Source: Saccoglossus kowalevskii
Lineage: Eukaryota; Hemichordata; Enteropneusta; Harrimaniidae
Direction of reading: 5' to 3'
DNA length: 44,689 nucleotides
NCBI RefSeq assembly: GCF_000003605.2
Contig: NW_003122913.1
Location: 107,352 to 152,040 of the forward strand
This document shows, piece after piece, positions 1 through 11,520 of the stretch (the first letter of the stretch is position 1; each line of letters opens with the position of its first letter). Below the pieces are notes generated by a model. The model had not been told where the DNA came from, made no database searches, and saw only the letters and a list, made by a program, of their open reading frames with translations. A program made the translations under genes and the position numbers.

Positions 1-960
1 ACTAAACAACAAGACAATTTCTAACCATTTTTGAGCATTTTTTTTGAAAAGTATTACGATGTGAATTTGACTGATCATTGTAACAAGAAAAAGTTATTCA
101 GGAAATCTGCTTTGTCGTTAATCCTCAAAATTTTTTATCAGACAACTATTTTTTCACGTGGGCGACCAGTTGTCCCACTTGTCAACTAAGTATTTGTTTT
201 AATCATGAACTCTGACATCGTCGTCTGTGTCAATGTTTTATATTTTTGACTTCTTCTTGAAAACTAAAAGCCTGAATGCTTTGATACTTGATGTATATGT
301 GCCTTGGGTAGACCTCTCTCAGATTTGTTCATTTCATGATGATATCTTCAATTCTCTAATTTTGGTGAATATTTTTGTCATTTTTGGTAAAAAGTGATAT
401 TTTCGACTTCTTGTTAAAAACCGCAAGTCCTATTGCTTTGATATTACATATATAGGTACTACATGTGGATCTCTCTCAGATTTGTTCATTTTGTAATGAT
501 ATCTTTAATTGTCTAATTTTGGTGAATATTTTTGTCATTTTTGGTAAAAAGTGATATTTTCGACTTCTTGTTAAAAGCTGTAATTCCAATTGCTTTGATA
601 ATACATACATAGGTACTACATGTGGATCTCTCTCAGATTTGTTCATTTTGTGATGATATCTACAATTCTCTAATTTTGGTAAATATTTTTGTCATTTTTG
701 GTAAAAACTGATATTTTTGACTTCTTGTTAAAACCGCAAGTCCAAATGCTTTGATATTACATATATAGGTACTACATGTGGACCACTCTCAAATTTGTTC
801 ATTTGTATGATGATATCTTCAATTCCCCAATTTTGATGCATATTTTTGTCATTTTTGGTGAAAAGTGATATTTTTGAATTCTTGTCCCATTGCATTGATA
901 CTATGCATATTGTTCATTTTCTAATGATATCTTCTGTTCATTAATTGAAATGTGCATTGC
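1..960. repeat. 157-bp-period tandem repeat (satellite-like), about 4-5 copies
   Basis: A unit containing 'gacttcttgttaaaa', 'ctttgatattacatatatag', 'ctctctcagatttgttcatt' and 'tttttgtcatttttggtaaa' recurs with an exact 157-bp period (anchor at 247, 404, 561, 718 and 875). The first 200 bases are more diverged. The array is followed at about 960-1000 by 'gctatctcagccgagaggct', whose reverse complement also borders the inverted copy of the same repeat near 23500. It is therefore part of a larger mobile or satellite-bearing repeat. No coding sense was found. Confidence 0.85.
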
Positions 961-1000
961 TAACAGCGGAGCTATCTCAGCCGAGAGGCTGCTTGTTTTT

Positions 1001-2500
1001 GAAAATTAATTGATGTTAGGAGAAATTTGTTTATAATTTTTATGAGCCGTTAGTTTCCATTAATTTAATAATCTTTATTTCATCATGGCGAAAAAAATTT
1101 TTAAATTCCAGAAAGATTTACAGCCAATATCTTATTTCTGTCAACGTTTTATTACCAAAGGTTTCTGTAATTTTCAGATAATTTTCACAGACTAAATGTG
1201 TATACAATTTAATCTGTCTTCTCTCTAAACAGGGTAACAAGGGCACATTGCACTCTTGCAATTTTGGGATTGTTCTTTTTTTTTTTGCTACAGAAGCTGA
1301 AAATTAGCACTTTTGTCACTTGAAGCATATATGTCCGGTCATCAAACGCATTTCGCTCACTGGGGAAAGCACTGTTAGTGATTATTGCTTTCATACGATA
1401 GCCCCATATTGTTACATTATATAAATGACTTATTCTGAATATCAAATGACTTTCTAAAAAAACGATTTTGATTGTGTTCTTATTCTGGGATTGAGTTGAA
1501 AACAAATTTGGAAAAAAATGTTGGTATGAAAAAGGATAAAAGATCTGAATTTGATTGGTTCTGTTAAGAACCTATATGACCCTGTATATATGTATATATT
1601 GACTGATAGTTATTATCTACTAGGCCTTTAAGCCCTAACCCTAAACTTGCCAAGGTGACAATGACATAAAGGTATCTATATACTCGGTACTTGTATCAGT
1701 GTACTGATAAATTGAACTTGGATGATTACTGTCTTACCATTGATGGTAACCATGGATACAGTATCCAAGGTGTTGGAAAAACCAGAGCAGTTGCTAGGAA
1801 AACAAAATATATATAAATGGTTGCTACATAAAAGTTATTGATGTATCATTATTTTACATAATCTTATTTTCCAAATATCTGCATAATTGGCTAAGAAAAA
1901 CTAAGTAGTATACAGTACAATCGGGGGGTAACTCAGTTGGCTTTGCCCTTTCATACATTTTTTTAAAGGGAGTATCATTTTAATTTATTTTAATTTCTAG
2001 TACTGTAGAATACTTTATTTTCACTTGGAATTAATTTTCGTTGAAGGAATGATTCAGTGAAAATAAAATCCAGCAAATATACCTTTTTTCCCATATTTTA
2101 GATTCAACTTGTCAAAAATCAGTGAACATAAATTCCATACAAAGCACTAAAAAATGTCTTTTGAGCGAAAATTAATTCCAGCTGAAATAAAGTATTTTAC
2201 AGTATTTCCCCATGTTAATATGAGACATATTTAAACAGATTACTTTGCACAAATTAGATACGTGGTAGTTTTGAAACCAAGATAAGACAGCTTGAAACTA
2301 GTTCAAAGTGCGCTAAATGTTAAGTTACCCTTGAACCACACTGTACCACACTCTCAAAGCTATTTTACCTTCAGTGGAAGCCTAATGTAGCTTCATTAAA
2401 AGCGTGGCAATATCTTGAGGACTAGAAACAAATGATATGCTGACACTAAAATTCTGTGTCGACTTTCATTTCATTATGATATCTGATTTATATATTGTAG
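1001..2500. other. Non-coding stretch upstream of first recognised exon
   Basis: This is AT-rich sequence, probably an intron of the ZC2HC1-like gene, because the exon at 2501 starts with a splice acceptor and lacks the protein's N-terminus. I searched for the first C2HC finger (CXXCXRXF...H...C) and did not find it here. Apart from the interspersed repeat at 2001-2204, nothing is recognisable. Confidence 0.5.
2001..2204 (+). mobile_element. TA-flanked MITE, family R200, copy 1
   Basis: A ~204-bp element begins 'tactgtagaatactttattt' and ends with the near-perfect reverse complement 'aaataaagtattttacagta'. The interior has the same order of 'attcagtgaaaataaa', 'ttcaacttgtcaaaaatcag' and 'gcgaaaattaattcca' as copies at 7397, 11521, 18333, 22881 and 29756. 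The outer TA and short inverted ends fit a Tc1/mariner-type non-autonomous element; that class is inferred. Confidence 0.85.
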
Positions 2501-2667
2501 ATTTCATTGAGTGTCCCACATGTCACAGGAGATTCAATCAAAAAGCTGCAGCTCGTCATATGCCATTCTGTGCAGAGAGATCCAAGACATTTGGAGCACC
2601 TGTTAAACCACTACAGAAAAGAGCTGCAGCCAATCTAGATGGAAGTAGTACAGGAGCTAGAAAAGCA
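2501..2667 (+). CDS. ZC2HC1A: ZC2HC1-like exon a (second C2HC finger)
   Basis: The exon is bounded by acceptor 'tatattgtag' and donor GTAAGT. It enters in the middle of a codon (two bases carried) and ends on a codon boundary. It encodes FIECPTCHRRFNQKAAARH and onward through GARKA. The ATG 64 bases upstream is not the start, because the finger is preceded by a clean splice acceptor and the family has an N-terminal part before it. Confidence 0.9.
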
Positions 2668-5600
2668 GTAAGTCTTAGGTTGTCCAAAAAACCCAGAACC
2701 CAAATGTGAAATTTAAAATATTTGGAAGTGTAACACATCGACCAAAGACGTGAAAAAAATCACATTATTAGAATGAGTGTACACACAACTACAAATTGTG
2801 ATTATAATAAAATAAATAGTATTAATAATTTAATAATATACAAACTATTAATGCAATATCACTTAGGCCACACCGACTTAATTTTATGGATGACATCCAC
2901 GTGCGCTGTAGTTTTTGCCTGTTCTCAAAAAAAAAAAAAAAAAAAAAGAAAAAAAATCTCCGACGACGAGTCTCCACAGATCGGTTTTCTGTCCGGAACT
3001 TGCCGACTCGTATTGTCGCAAAGCACCGGCTTGTCGTAAAACTCTTTTTGGACTATCTAAAAACGTGCCAATTTTGTCGTAAATGATCTGCACATGCGTG
3101 TTGCGTTGCCGGGAATACGTGAGCATAAAATTTCAGAGGAAAAACTGAGGGATTTTTGTAGACTGGTACGCAATTGACGTCGGCCAGGGAGATGTGACAT
3201 TTACACAGCTATACGAGAGATTGGTTAAAGCTAACCCCTACTGTGTAGAGAGGAGCAAGCAAGGACATTTCTGTATCATTGCAATGTTTTGTTAGTTATT
3301 GTCATAAAGTAGTGATATGTACATTCCGCCTTGACTTGTAATGAAAATCATGTTCATGTTGTACCTTGAATGCAGTGTTTTTGACTGAAGGTACTTCATC
3401 ATGACTACATGTACTAGAGCTTGTCTGAAATGGTTATGTGTACCTGTGACAGTAATACAGTACGAGATGTGTATATCAACATGTGCCTCCTACAAATAAA
3501 GACTTCTTGTTGTTTTTTGATACATTGTGTTCTGTGGTTCAATTCATAATAGCAGCTCCGTAGTCCTGTGGTTTTAGCAGTATTTTTTTTTTTTTTGCAG
3601 GATTTTTTTTTTTTTTCGCCCTCTCGCATTAGTTTTGGGGTCTCCAGAGGATGTCATCCATAAAATTAAATCAGTGTGGCCTTACCGGTATATTAAACAA
3701 CCTGTACATCCAAATATTTTTAATTTCATGTTCCGGTTCCGGGTTTTTTTAGACAACCGTAAGTCTATATTTATAGCCAAGGCTTGCAGCCAGCCACTCG
3801 TCATTTCATTTGTCAGGTAAAATATCCACAAACCTGTCCTGTAAATTACAAAATATCCCTAAATAATATCATGTTCTTTAGTAATTCACATATTTTAATC
3901 TCTTTTAATATTCAGTATGATAATAAAGTCGTGAGAAAAAAGTCGGGGGCCAATCCTTATGCCTACGCCGATACCCAGATGTACAATACTACTTTTGGTC
4001 AGCCAGGTGCACAGGAGTATCCAACCAGAGGGCAGGCATTAAACCAATCACCAGGTAGGTATGAAAAATGCTGCCATTGTAGATGTTGAAAACACACTTT
4101 AGGTGACCAGTTTTATGTCCCCTTAAGCTAGTACTAAATTCCTGACTCTAACTTTGAAAGAATTACCTGCAGTAAATAATTTCTAAGTATACCAATAACT
4201 TTTAAGTACTTTTGTCCTGAAAGCGAACTTTAAGTAATATTGTAGTAATAGGTTTAATTCCTATTCCTTAATTATATTTTATATCAGGTCAATGAGATAT
4301 GAGTCTCTGCCTTTTGGTTTTCTTCTCTGTATTTAGTAATTAAAGGACTTGACCATGAATCTGAGGAAATAACTGTAAAAATTTTGTCTAAGTGATCACT
4401 TAGAAATTAAACTAGAGAAAAAGAAATATCTAAAATTGAAACTGAAAACCGACTATGCAGAAAATGTGATACTGGTGAGGTTGAGGATGAAGTACATTTC
4501 ATTTTAGACTGTATATTCTATCACATTGAAAGACAAACTATTACAGGAATGATTTTTATTAAAATTGTGAACAGCATTCCATTTTCAAAATATCTCTAGA
4601 ATAAAATTTACAAATAACCAATAAAATCAAAGTAAATACTCTTAGCTGTATTGGTATACTGTTATTGCAGAGTCATAAGATAAATTTACCAAGGAGGGGG
4701 ATGACCTTCTAACCTCACTCTTTTTGTTATTTTTTGTTATGCTGATGTGTTTCAATTATCATACTTTATGTTATAGTACGTAGTGTAAATAAATTATTCA
4801 ATTTGCCGTCACAGTGCTTTCACTGGAACGATCATACTTATGATTGAAGTAGTGAACTAATGCGGCACCATTTAGAAAATTTCTTTTAAAATTTAGACAT
4901 GACATGACTATGATTTATGTGAAAAAAAATTGTTATTATTGTTTTTTTATTTTTATTGGTAAAATTGTACAGAAAAGAATATATTTGACTATTGATGATG
5001 TAGTGTAATCAAAAATAATTCTCAAAATTCTTAAAAAATATTTTTTATATTCTTCTTAGATAGATTGTCTTTCCCCACATATGCAACCGCACTGTCAACA
5101 ATTCTTTGCTGTGCATGTAAAGCTTACCTGTAATTTGGTTTCCTCTGAAAATGCATGATTTTACTTTCTTAAATAGTTCACCAATAAATCAACCAGGTAA
5201 AAATTATAATGTAATATTATAATTAGTTGTCTGACTTAACCAATGAATGTAATTCCTGTTAGTCAGTTGATCTATCAGTAGCCAAGGAAAAAGAATGTAA
5301 TATTTATGCTAATTGTGTTGTTAGCCAATCAGAATACTTGTAACATAATGCTACCCATTTTCAGGCTCTTCAGCAAGGCAGAGATCCCAGAGAGGTATGT
5401 ATTCCTATTACATCGTCTCTGGGAATGATGTAATGACGGCATCACCATGGCAACACTTTGCACATAGATGGTTTTATGCTTTGCATGTTTTTGTTTGTGC
5501 ATACATTCTATCAACTTCACAATTTTTTCATAATCTGTGAATATCATGCGTGTTGAAAATATAACTTTAATCGTTGTGTGGTTTTAATCTTACTGATGCA

Positions 5601-8600
5601 ATAAGCTGTGTTATGTATGTTTTGTGTTAACTATAAATTAACCAGAATTTTTTCAGCGAATCAGACATTTTTTTATACATTCTGTTTATTTCATATGTAT
5701 AAGTAAAATATTTTCGATACACTTTTATATTTGCATGAAATGTATTTGTTTTGAACTTTGACATTGCCGGTGACGTAAAAGCAGATGGACGCAATTTATA
5801 TATGATTTCCAGAGTAAATTTCCTGTTTCAATTATTAATAATATTACTAACACTGCATCAATTTAAATATTATTTTTGATATAATCCAAAACACAAAAAT
5901 CGTTAACAATAATGTCAACGATAATGATGTTGATACTATTCTCCAACTCTTATCTCTGTCTAAACTTATGAGGCAAGTAGGACGTGTAAGCTTTTTCGTC
6001 ATACGCATAATTACAAAAATTTCATAATTCTAGCAATGTCAAGGATCAGTATTTGATTTTATTTCTTAACTGCCAGCATTGTTCCCATATTTGGTACTAA
6101 TACATGTTGTTAATAGGAAGGGATTAATTAAGGTGGCAGTGATTAGTGTATGTGTTTCAATGTTGGGTACAAGGCATTGGTGGTGGTGGTAGTGGAGTAT
6201 ATATGATGTGTAATATTGACAATTGTCCTTTGAAAATATATTTCCAATATGAAGTGCATGTTTGCATGGAATCTTGTTGCTCAAAAGCAGCAGCTTATGA
6301 TTTTGTTATCTAATAACCATTGAAGAAGGTAGACAGGGCTCATTCAGATACTGACAGGGAGGAACAATTTACGAAAACGTTAAATCTACATGTATATGTG
6401 TATATGAACAATAACTTGTTACACTGAGTAAGCCTACCTGAGCTGGTGCTTATGCCATTATGCATATGGTGTTTATGCCATTTTTTTATTCAACCTTCAT
6501 TGACAGAGAAGAATATTCCAAAATACGCTTGTAAGAAAAACCATTGGTGTACCCTCATGTAGGTTATAGTTCATTTATAAAACTTAGTGATTTTGAAAAT
6601 CATGTTCATATTGCACCTCCCTGTCAATGTATAGAGCCCCCATTCTAGCCGTGAGACTGAACCCATAGAGATGCCAACAATGTTCAAATGATATCCAGCA
6701 AACTGATGATTGCATGGCATTTGTTTTCCACTACATTGGCTGCCAGGATTAGCTTGCATGATTTTTTCACATTTTTGAAACTTGATTTGAGCACTCCACT
6801 ATTAACTGTATAATGCTAGTATACGGGGGTTGGGGGGTGGGGTGGGTGATATTTTCCATGTCCATTAGACTTTATAAATCATGGGTAAAATATTTTTCAC
6901 TCCCAAGTGTGAATGGAAGTCTTTGTGAGTTAGCCTGTGTCCGTGTGTTCATGTATGTTTGTGTGTACATTGTACTGGTATGCCTTTTTCCACTGATATC
7001 TCAAGTACCACTTGTCAAATTTCTGTGGGACAGAGATGTCCTGAGACAACCCTTTCCAAAATGGATAGCTAATTAACTTGTCAGTAAGTTGTCGCTAGGT
7101 TGCTGAAAACTTAAAAAAGAAGCAAATTACTCATTCTAACCTTTCAGCTATCTTGATAACAAAAAATGAATATGAATATGAATAAATTGAGCTCTAAGTA
7201 CAAGGACAATATGTTATCAGACTTAAAAATCATTGGTTTTTCTAAATACAATTGAGTTCTAAAATAAAAATATGTTATCAGGTTTTGCAAACATGCAACT
7301 GATAGTCTTCTCAAACATTGAAAAAATGAGCTTCTCTATATAGAACAAAAAAAAAAATAATCAGGCTTGGCCAATCACATGTTACTAAATTTTAGTTACT
7401 GTAAAATACTTTATTTTCACTTGGAATCAATTTTCACTATTTTGGCTGAAGGAATGATTCAGTGAAAATAAATTCTATTCAAAACACCAAAAATTACTGT
7501 ACGCTTTCGAAGCCTATCTTTGAGAGCATGTCGATTACTAATCGATAGCTATCCATTTTGGTAAGGGAATGCACAAATCAGATTTGTATAGAGTTGAATT
7601 TGTGCATAATAATTACATAATTGGCATAAATTAATCAATTTATAGGAATTCAACAAATATTTTCAATAGATTTTGGATACTATAGAGACCTGATAACATT
7701 AGCATTGTAATATATGTTTCTAGATTAGGTAATTTTATGGTATCTCAATAGCTGCTAATCGGATTATTTCTAAGTTGTACTTCTAGTTTCCGATACCTTC
7801 AACACATGAGAGTTCTTTCTAAAGTTTTTTTGGATTATGAATGTGAAAAAAACTGTGTTGATGTTTAGTGTTTTTTTTATATTATTCAATAAAATATACA
7901 GTTATGTGAATTGACATACAATATAAATTTAAGTTTGGGTTTCCATGGTGACAAGAACATTTCTATTCAATTCCAATATAATAACTTTCTAATTTCTGCC
8001 TATTCTTTTGTGAATTATTCTAAACATTTGTTTTTTTAAATTATGTGCCAGACAATGTATCAAATTAACTTAAAAATTGTTGTTTCAAAAATGACAAATT
8101 TTGAATATTTTACACCAGCATTTTTTCAAAGCTTTGAATTACATGTATAAGAACACCAAATGATGACCTATTCTGATTTGTTTTTAATATCCTTCCATCT
8201 TACAGGTGGAGGCAATGTTTCAGTTTCTCGTAATGAGGGTGTCGGCCCTAAATATTCAACAGCCAGATCAGCTAGTACATTGAAATCAGGAAACAGACAA
8301 TCTCCAGCTGCTGCTATGGCAACACAACATAGGGCCAAACAGTCTGGACACATCAGGTATTTATATTACTGGACATACTTGTGACCTCATTTTAAAATTT
8401 TGGACCTCATTTTGACTTTTTTGACCTCATGGCTGTCACTAAGCAAAGGATGGATCATGTGATATGTATACCCTCTAACTTCTTTATAATAATCAAAGTC
8501 AAACCCTCTAACTCCTTCATAATAATCAAAGTCAAACCCTCTAACTCCTTCATAATAATCAAAGTCAAACCCTCTAACTGCTTCATAATAATCAAAGTCA

Positions 8601-10314
8601 AACCCTCTAACTGCTTCATAATAATCAAAGTCAAACCCTCTAATCCTTCATAATAATCAAAGTCAAACCCTCTAACTGCTTCATAATAATCAAAGTCAAA
8701 CCCTCTAACTGCTTCATAATAACCAAAGTCAAACCCTCTAACTGCTTCATAATAATCAAAGTCAAACCCTCTAACTGCTTCATAATAATCAAAGTCAAAC
8801 CCTCTAACTGCTTCATAATAATCAAAGTCAAACCCTCTAACTGCTTCATAATAATCAAAGTCAAACCCTCTAACTCCTTCATAATAATCATGGTTAAAGT
8901 TTCCAATTTTTTCATACTAATTCTCAGGTTTGCTGATCAAGATGGCGAAATGCTAGCGTCTGACATGAGAAAACCCAGTAGTGGGCAGGGTAACACTAGC
9001 TGGTATGGAAATCAAGGCACCTACCGACAAACGAAAGCAAGTCAGGCCCGTCAGCAAGCATCACAAAAACGATCTGTTCAAGCAAAACCAGAAGCTACAT
9101 TTGAAACGTAAGTGCATGTTAATTTTCTTTCAGATTTTGTATGTGAAAACTTTGTGTTGTCACAGAAATCAATGCTTATACATGTACATGTATCTGACTT
9201 GACCATGTGACCATATTTCTTTCATAATGGCGGTTTGATGAGTTTGTAGTTCTGGTGTCAACTACATGTGTAGGCCAGAACAATTAAAGCCATAGCGTGT
9301 TGTTGTTTACAAATAAACGTCTACCCATGAGCCTTTGCATTTTTAGCGTGCGTTGTTATCGCCCCATGCGCACAGGTGATGATCCCTTCACTTTAAGTTA
9401 CATCATTTAGCGTCAATAGAGCGTTCGCTGCAAATTCCTGTGTTATTCGTGAAACCAAACATAAAAACAGGTCAAAAATAGGTCACAGCATCATAGTATC
9501 GTCAGAACAACGGATTGGATTTGACAAACACAAAAGTATTTGTGGGTATTTCCTTTTTTAATAATATGCTATACATATTTGATCATGGTAATTTTATATA
9601 AAGTAAGGGTATCCCAACATCGTATTCCTCTTTGAAAGATCAGCATTTTAACATTGAACAATAAAAAAATGGAAACCAAAATTATTTAATTTTCGTGGCA
9701 GACACACATTACAAGAGATCGAGCAGTAAATGGAACATCAATTTCTAATCTTAGACGACTGATTTTAACCTCACCAAGTAGTTTATACATCTTCATACTT
9801 AAGGAAATATGACCCATTTTTGTTATTCAACTCAATGAAATATACCAATATATAGTTGATGATTTGCCTGTCGAGCGGTTGTCACTTTACCACTGATTAA
9901 TCTAAGAATAAAAATCAATGGTTTATAATCCATATGAATTATCAGATATTTAGAGATAATCTCAGAAACCTGATGTAATTTTGTTGCTTGAATGACGTCC
10001 ATGGAAATGATTTGTATTTTTGAGCTGTCAATATATTTAGTATTTTTTCTCTTTTCTTTTTTAACAGAACTACGCCACTGGATGAGAATTTCAGAACGTC
10101 TTCGCCAAATATGACATCACAAAATACAAAATCCCCATCAACAAGTGCAGTTCGCAGGCTACCACAAATGTCACCACGCATCAACGCCACTCTGAATGGA
10201 AATGCTGGTGGTGGAAAACCTTCTCCGTTTTGTCATGATTGTGGTACAAAGTATCCCGTGGCAGAGGCACGATTCTGCTGCAGCTGTGGTTGCAAGAGGG
10301 CATATATTGGTTGA
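2501..10314 (+). CDS. ZC2HC1A: ZC2HC1-family zinc finger protein, C-terminal part (6 exons, 5'-partial)
   Basis: The spliced exons 2501-2667, 3916-4054, 5365-5394, 8206-8356, 8928-9107 and 10068-10314 join in frame (914 nt) to 303 residues plus stop. Each internal boundary has AG acceptors and GT donors (GTAAGT, GTAGGT, GTATGT and similar), and the phases agree. Seen: a C2HC finger (CPTCHRRFN...RH...FC, spacing CX2CX11HX3C) near the start, then a Ser/Gln/Lys/Asn-rich, presumably disordered middle, then a C-terminal double CX2C ribbon (FCHDCGTKYP...FCCSCG) ending KRAYIG. Known: ZC2HC1A/B proteins carry two C2HC fingers, a low-complexity middle and a conserved FCHECGTKYP-type tail of unknown molecular function. 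The first finger is not in the window. Orthology to 1A rather than 1B is a guess. Introns host several transposon relics. Confidence 0.9.
2863..3684. mobile_element. Non-autonomous DNA transposon with ~36-bp inverted ends
   Basis: The left end 'ttaggccacaccgactta' plus the following 'attttatggatgacatcc' is matched by its reverse complement at 3649-3684 with few differences. The 822-bp interval lies wholly within the intron between exons 2501-2667 and 3916-4054. It contains long poly-A/poly-T runs (2926-2947, 3582-3617) and no credible coding region. The superfamily is unknown. Confidence 0.75.
3916..4054 (+). CDS. ZC2HC1A: ZC2HC1-like exon b
   Basis: The exon starts after 'tttaatattcag' and ends at donor GTAGGT, carrying one base into the next exon. 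It encodes YDNKVVRKKSGANPYAYADT and continues to NQSPG. It is polar, Tyr/Gln/Gly-rich, without recognised domain motifs, and belongs to the presumed disordered middle. Confidence 0.85.
4420..4800 (+). mobile_element. Non-LTR retrotransposon relic (C-terminal Cys motif)
   Basis: The frame at about 4440-4540 reads ENRLCRKCDTGEVEDEVHF followed by ILDCIFYHIERQT. This CXXC...H...C pattern is typical of the C-terminal tail of reverse transcriptases of invertebrate non-LTR elements. The frame decays on both sides and the relic ends near 'gtgtaaataaatt' (about 4780-4795). It is a short, dead fragment inside an intron. Confidence 0.55.
5365..5394 (+). CDS. ZC2HC1A: ZC2HC1-like micro-exon c (30 nt)
   Basis: This 30-nt exon lies between acceptor 'cccattttcag' and donor GTATGT. 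It encodes GSSARQRSQR, enters and leaves in phase with its neighbours (two bases in, one base out), and shares the Ser/Arg/Gln composition of the flanking exons. Its length is a multiple of three, so skipping it would preserve the frame; regulated skipping is possible but not shown. Confidence 0.75.
6825..6846 (+). other. G-quadruplex motif
   Basis: Four G-runs of 5, 6, 4 and 3 are separated by loops of 2, 1 and 1 nt on the coding (non-template) strand of the ZC2HC1-like gene. This satisfies the standard quadruplex pattern and stands out in an AT-rich intron. Confidence 0.7.
7397..7500 (+). mobile_element. R200 MITE, truncated copy
   Basis: The copy starts 'tactgtaaaatactttattt' and keeps 'gaaggaatgattcagtgaaa', but loses the 3' half after about 7500. 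Confidence 0.75.
8206..8356 (+). CDS. ZC2HC1A: ZC2HC1-like exon d
   Basis: The exon lies between acceptor 'ccatcttacag' and donor GTATTT. It encodes GGGNVSVSRNEGVGPKYSTA and onward to KQSGHIR, with two bases of the last codon carried. It is Ser/Ala/Gln-rich and low complexity, part of the disordered middle region. Confidence 0.88.
8470..8892. repeat. 33-bp minisatellite, about 12-13 copies
   Basis: The unit 'ctaactgcttcataataatc' plus 'aaagtcaaaccct' is repeated head to tail with few differences (gctt/cctt variants and one shorter copy at 8638-8650). It lies in the intron between exons d and e, ending about 35 bp before the acceptor of exon e. Because 33 is a multiple of three it leaves open frames on both strands; these are not taken as genes. 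Confidence 0.95.
8928..9107 (+). CDS. ZC2HC1A: ZC2HC1-like exon e
   Basis: The exon lies between acceptor 'actaattctcag' and donor GTAAGT. It encodes FADQDGEMLASDMRKPSSGQ and onward to KPEATFET, rich in Gln/Ser/Lys. It completes an Arg codon split with exon d and carries two bases into exon f. Confidence 0.9.
9108..10067. other. Intron e-f of the ZC2HC1-like gene
   Basis: Contains one TTAA-flanked MITE (9284-9396). Otherwise it is AT-rich with no recognised feature. Confidence 0.6.
9284..9396 (-). mobile_element. TTAA MITE family B, copy 1 (inverted)
   Basis: The copy is flanked by TTAA on both sides. Its reverse complement contains 'aacgcacgctaaaaatgcaa', 'aggctcatgggtagac' and 'acacgctatgg', the same core as the copies at 20562-20726 and 35522-35674. 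Confidence 0.8.
10068..10314 (+). CDS. ZC2HC1A: ZC2HC1-like terminal exon f (zinc ribbon and stop)
   Basis: The exon follows acceptor 'cttttttaacag' and runs to TGA at 10312-10314. It encodes a Ser/Asn/Pro-rich stretch and then KPSPFCHDCGTKYPVAEARF followed by CCSCGCKRAYIG. The paired CXXC motifs match the conserved C-terminus of ZC2HC1 proteins and are the strongest family evidence in this gene. Confidence 0.93.
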
Positions 10315-10899
10315 TATTGTCCTTATTTATTTCTGCGTATATTTGCTAGCTGCCTTCCAGGGAGCCTAAAGAAGTTGATATTGCCTTCATCATAAGGCAT
10401 TCTATTCATGTATACCGTACATGTATATTCTAGATTCCTTCCAAAGAGCCTATATCAGTTGATATTGCCCTCATCGTAATGCATTCTGTCCATGTATATT
10501 TTGTAGCCATCTTCCAGATCAATATTTATTGACATTGCCTAGTTAGTTTATTCTGTAATGTAGATATTTTCTAGCCTCATCTCAAAGGACATTATATCAG
10601 TTGATATTGCCTTACAGACAGTCTTTGTGTATATATTTTGTAGCCTTCAAAGTTAATATTGTGGATATATATTCTGTAAATGTATACTTTTTATTCTATG
10701 CAGTCTTCTATTGATACACTAACGTGCCAAGAGACTTTGATTCTGTGTTCACCCACTCTATATAGGGCTTTATACAGATATATCAGTAAAGTGTATTTAA
10801 AATTTGAATTTTTTATATTAATGATTGTAAAGTGTAAATTCAGAAATTCAATCACAAATACTGGATTAAAATCACAGTTTATGTAAAACGAAAGACAGA
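10315..10899 (+). other. Probable 3' UTR with diverged tandem repeats
   Basis: Downstream of the stop, a block containing '(ca)gttgatattgcc' recurs at 10374, 10458, about 10529 and 10600 (spacing 84, 71, 71), with a weaker fifth copy near 10652. Most blocks end in 'tatattttgtagcc'-like sequence. Several UGUANAUA-like words occur (for example 'tgtatata' near 10628). No cleavage/polyadenylation site is certain. Confidence 0.6.
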
Positions 10900-11202
10900 T
10901 TAAAGGGCGATGGTCGTTGTGCCATGCATGTACGATATATGGGTCTCATATAAACAAAGATGGCGACTTTGACTGTTGCGCAGATCAACGAGTACAAATT
11001 GGGACATTATCAAGCTTTAATTGGGTAATATTCAGGTGATTGGAAGGTATCCAGTAGGCACCGGTGGTAATTAGTGCAAGACGCACCAAGGTCAAAACTC
11101 GTACTCATGATTACATTCTAAAAATGCATTGGATTGTGGGAAAATCAATGTTTATCAGCACAAAAGTTGCACATGCTGGGCGCGACGACCACCACCCTTT
11201 AA
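10900..11202 (+). mobile_element. TTAA MITE family A, copy 1 (303 bp)
   Basis: The copy is flanked by TTAA. The ends are 'agggcgatggtcgt' and 'cgacgaccaccaccctt', which are inverted. The core words 'aacaaagatggcgacttt', 'caacgagtacaaatt', 'attgtgggaaaatcaatg' are shared with 19921-20210 and 26209-26491. Confidence 0.9.
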
Positions 11203-11520
11203 TAAGGGTATACAACATAAACATTGGTCTCCCTGGTGCAGTCCAAAAAATTGACAACCTCTGAATATACTTTTGATTGATTTATACTGTTCACTGGCAT
11301 ACATACTGATTGATTCTGATCATGAAAATAAAATTCCTGCGCGTCAAAATACTGTGTGATTTAACAATTTTATCAAACTTTTTAAATATTTTGATTTTGT
11401 TTATAATGAATATTTATCTTCACTTCAAAAATGCCTTGTGAAAATACAGCTGGAATAGCTTTACAAAGCAAAGAAATGGTACTCCAGTTTACATGGCGAA
11501 GCTTTGTAGTTATATTAGTA

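Larger units (their letters stand above)
5395..8205. other. Large intron of the ZC2HC1-like gene
   Basis: AT-rich intronic sequence. Recognised contents are a G-quadruplex motif at 6825-6846 and a truncated R200 MITE at 7397-7500. No further exons were found. Confidence 0.6.

Noticed and set aside
1921-1960. tRNA-like A-box ('taactcagttgg')
   Set aside because: No B-box or cloverleaf could be found downstream; not enough for a tRNA or tRNA-derived SINE.
2437-2499. ATG-initiated N-terminus before the C2HC finger
   Set aside because: The finger exon is preceded by a clean acceptor at 2500 and the family has additional N-terminal sequence, so the upstream codons are intronic.
2437-2709. Single-exon zinc-finger gene ending at 2709
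   Set aside because: The frame crosses a GTAAGT donor at 2668; the exons downstream continue the protein in phase.
2884-3126. Open frames around the poly-A run
   Set aside because: Low-complexity interior of a non-autonomous transposon; no motif, and lysine or phenylalanine runs come from poly-A/T.
8640-8915. 91-codon open frame with an 11-residue repeat (QLEGLTLIIMK)
   Set aside because: It is the translation of the 33-bp minisatellite inside an intron; the opposite strand is equally open, so coding is not implied.
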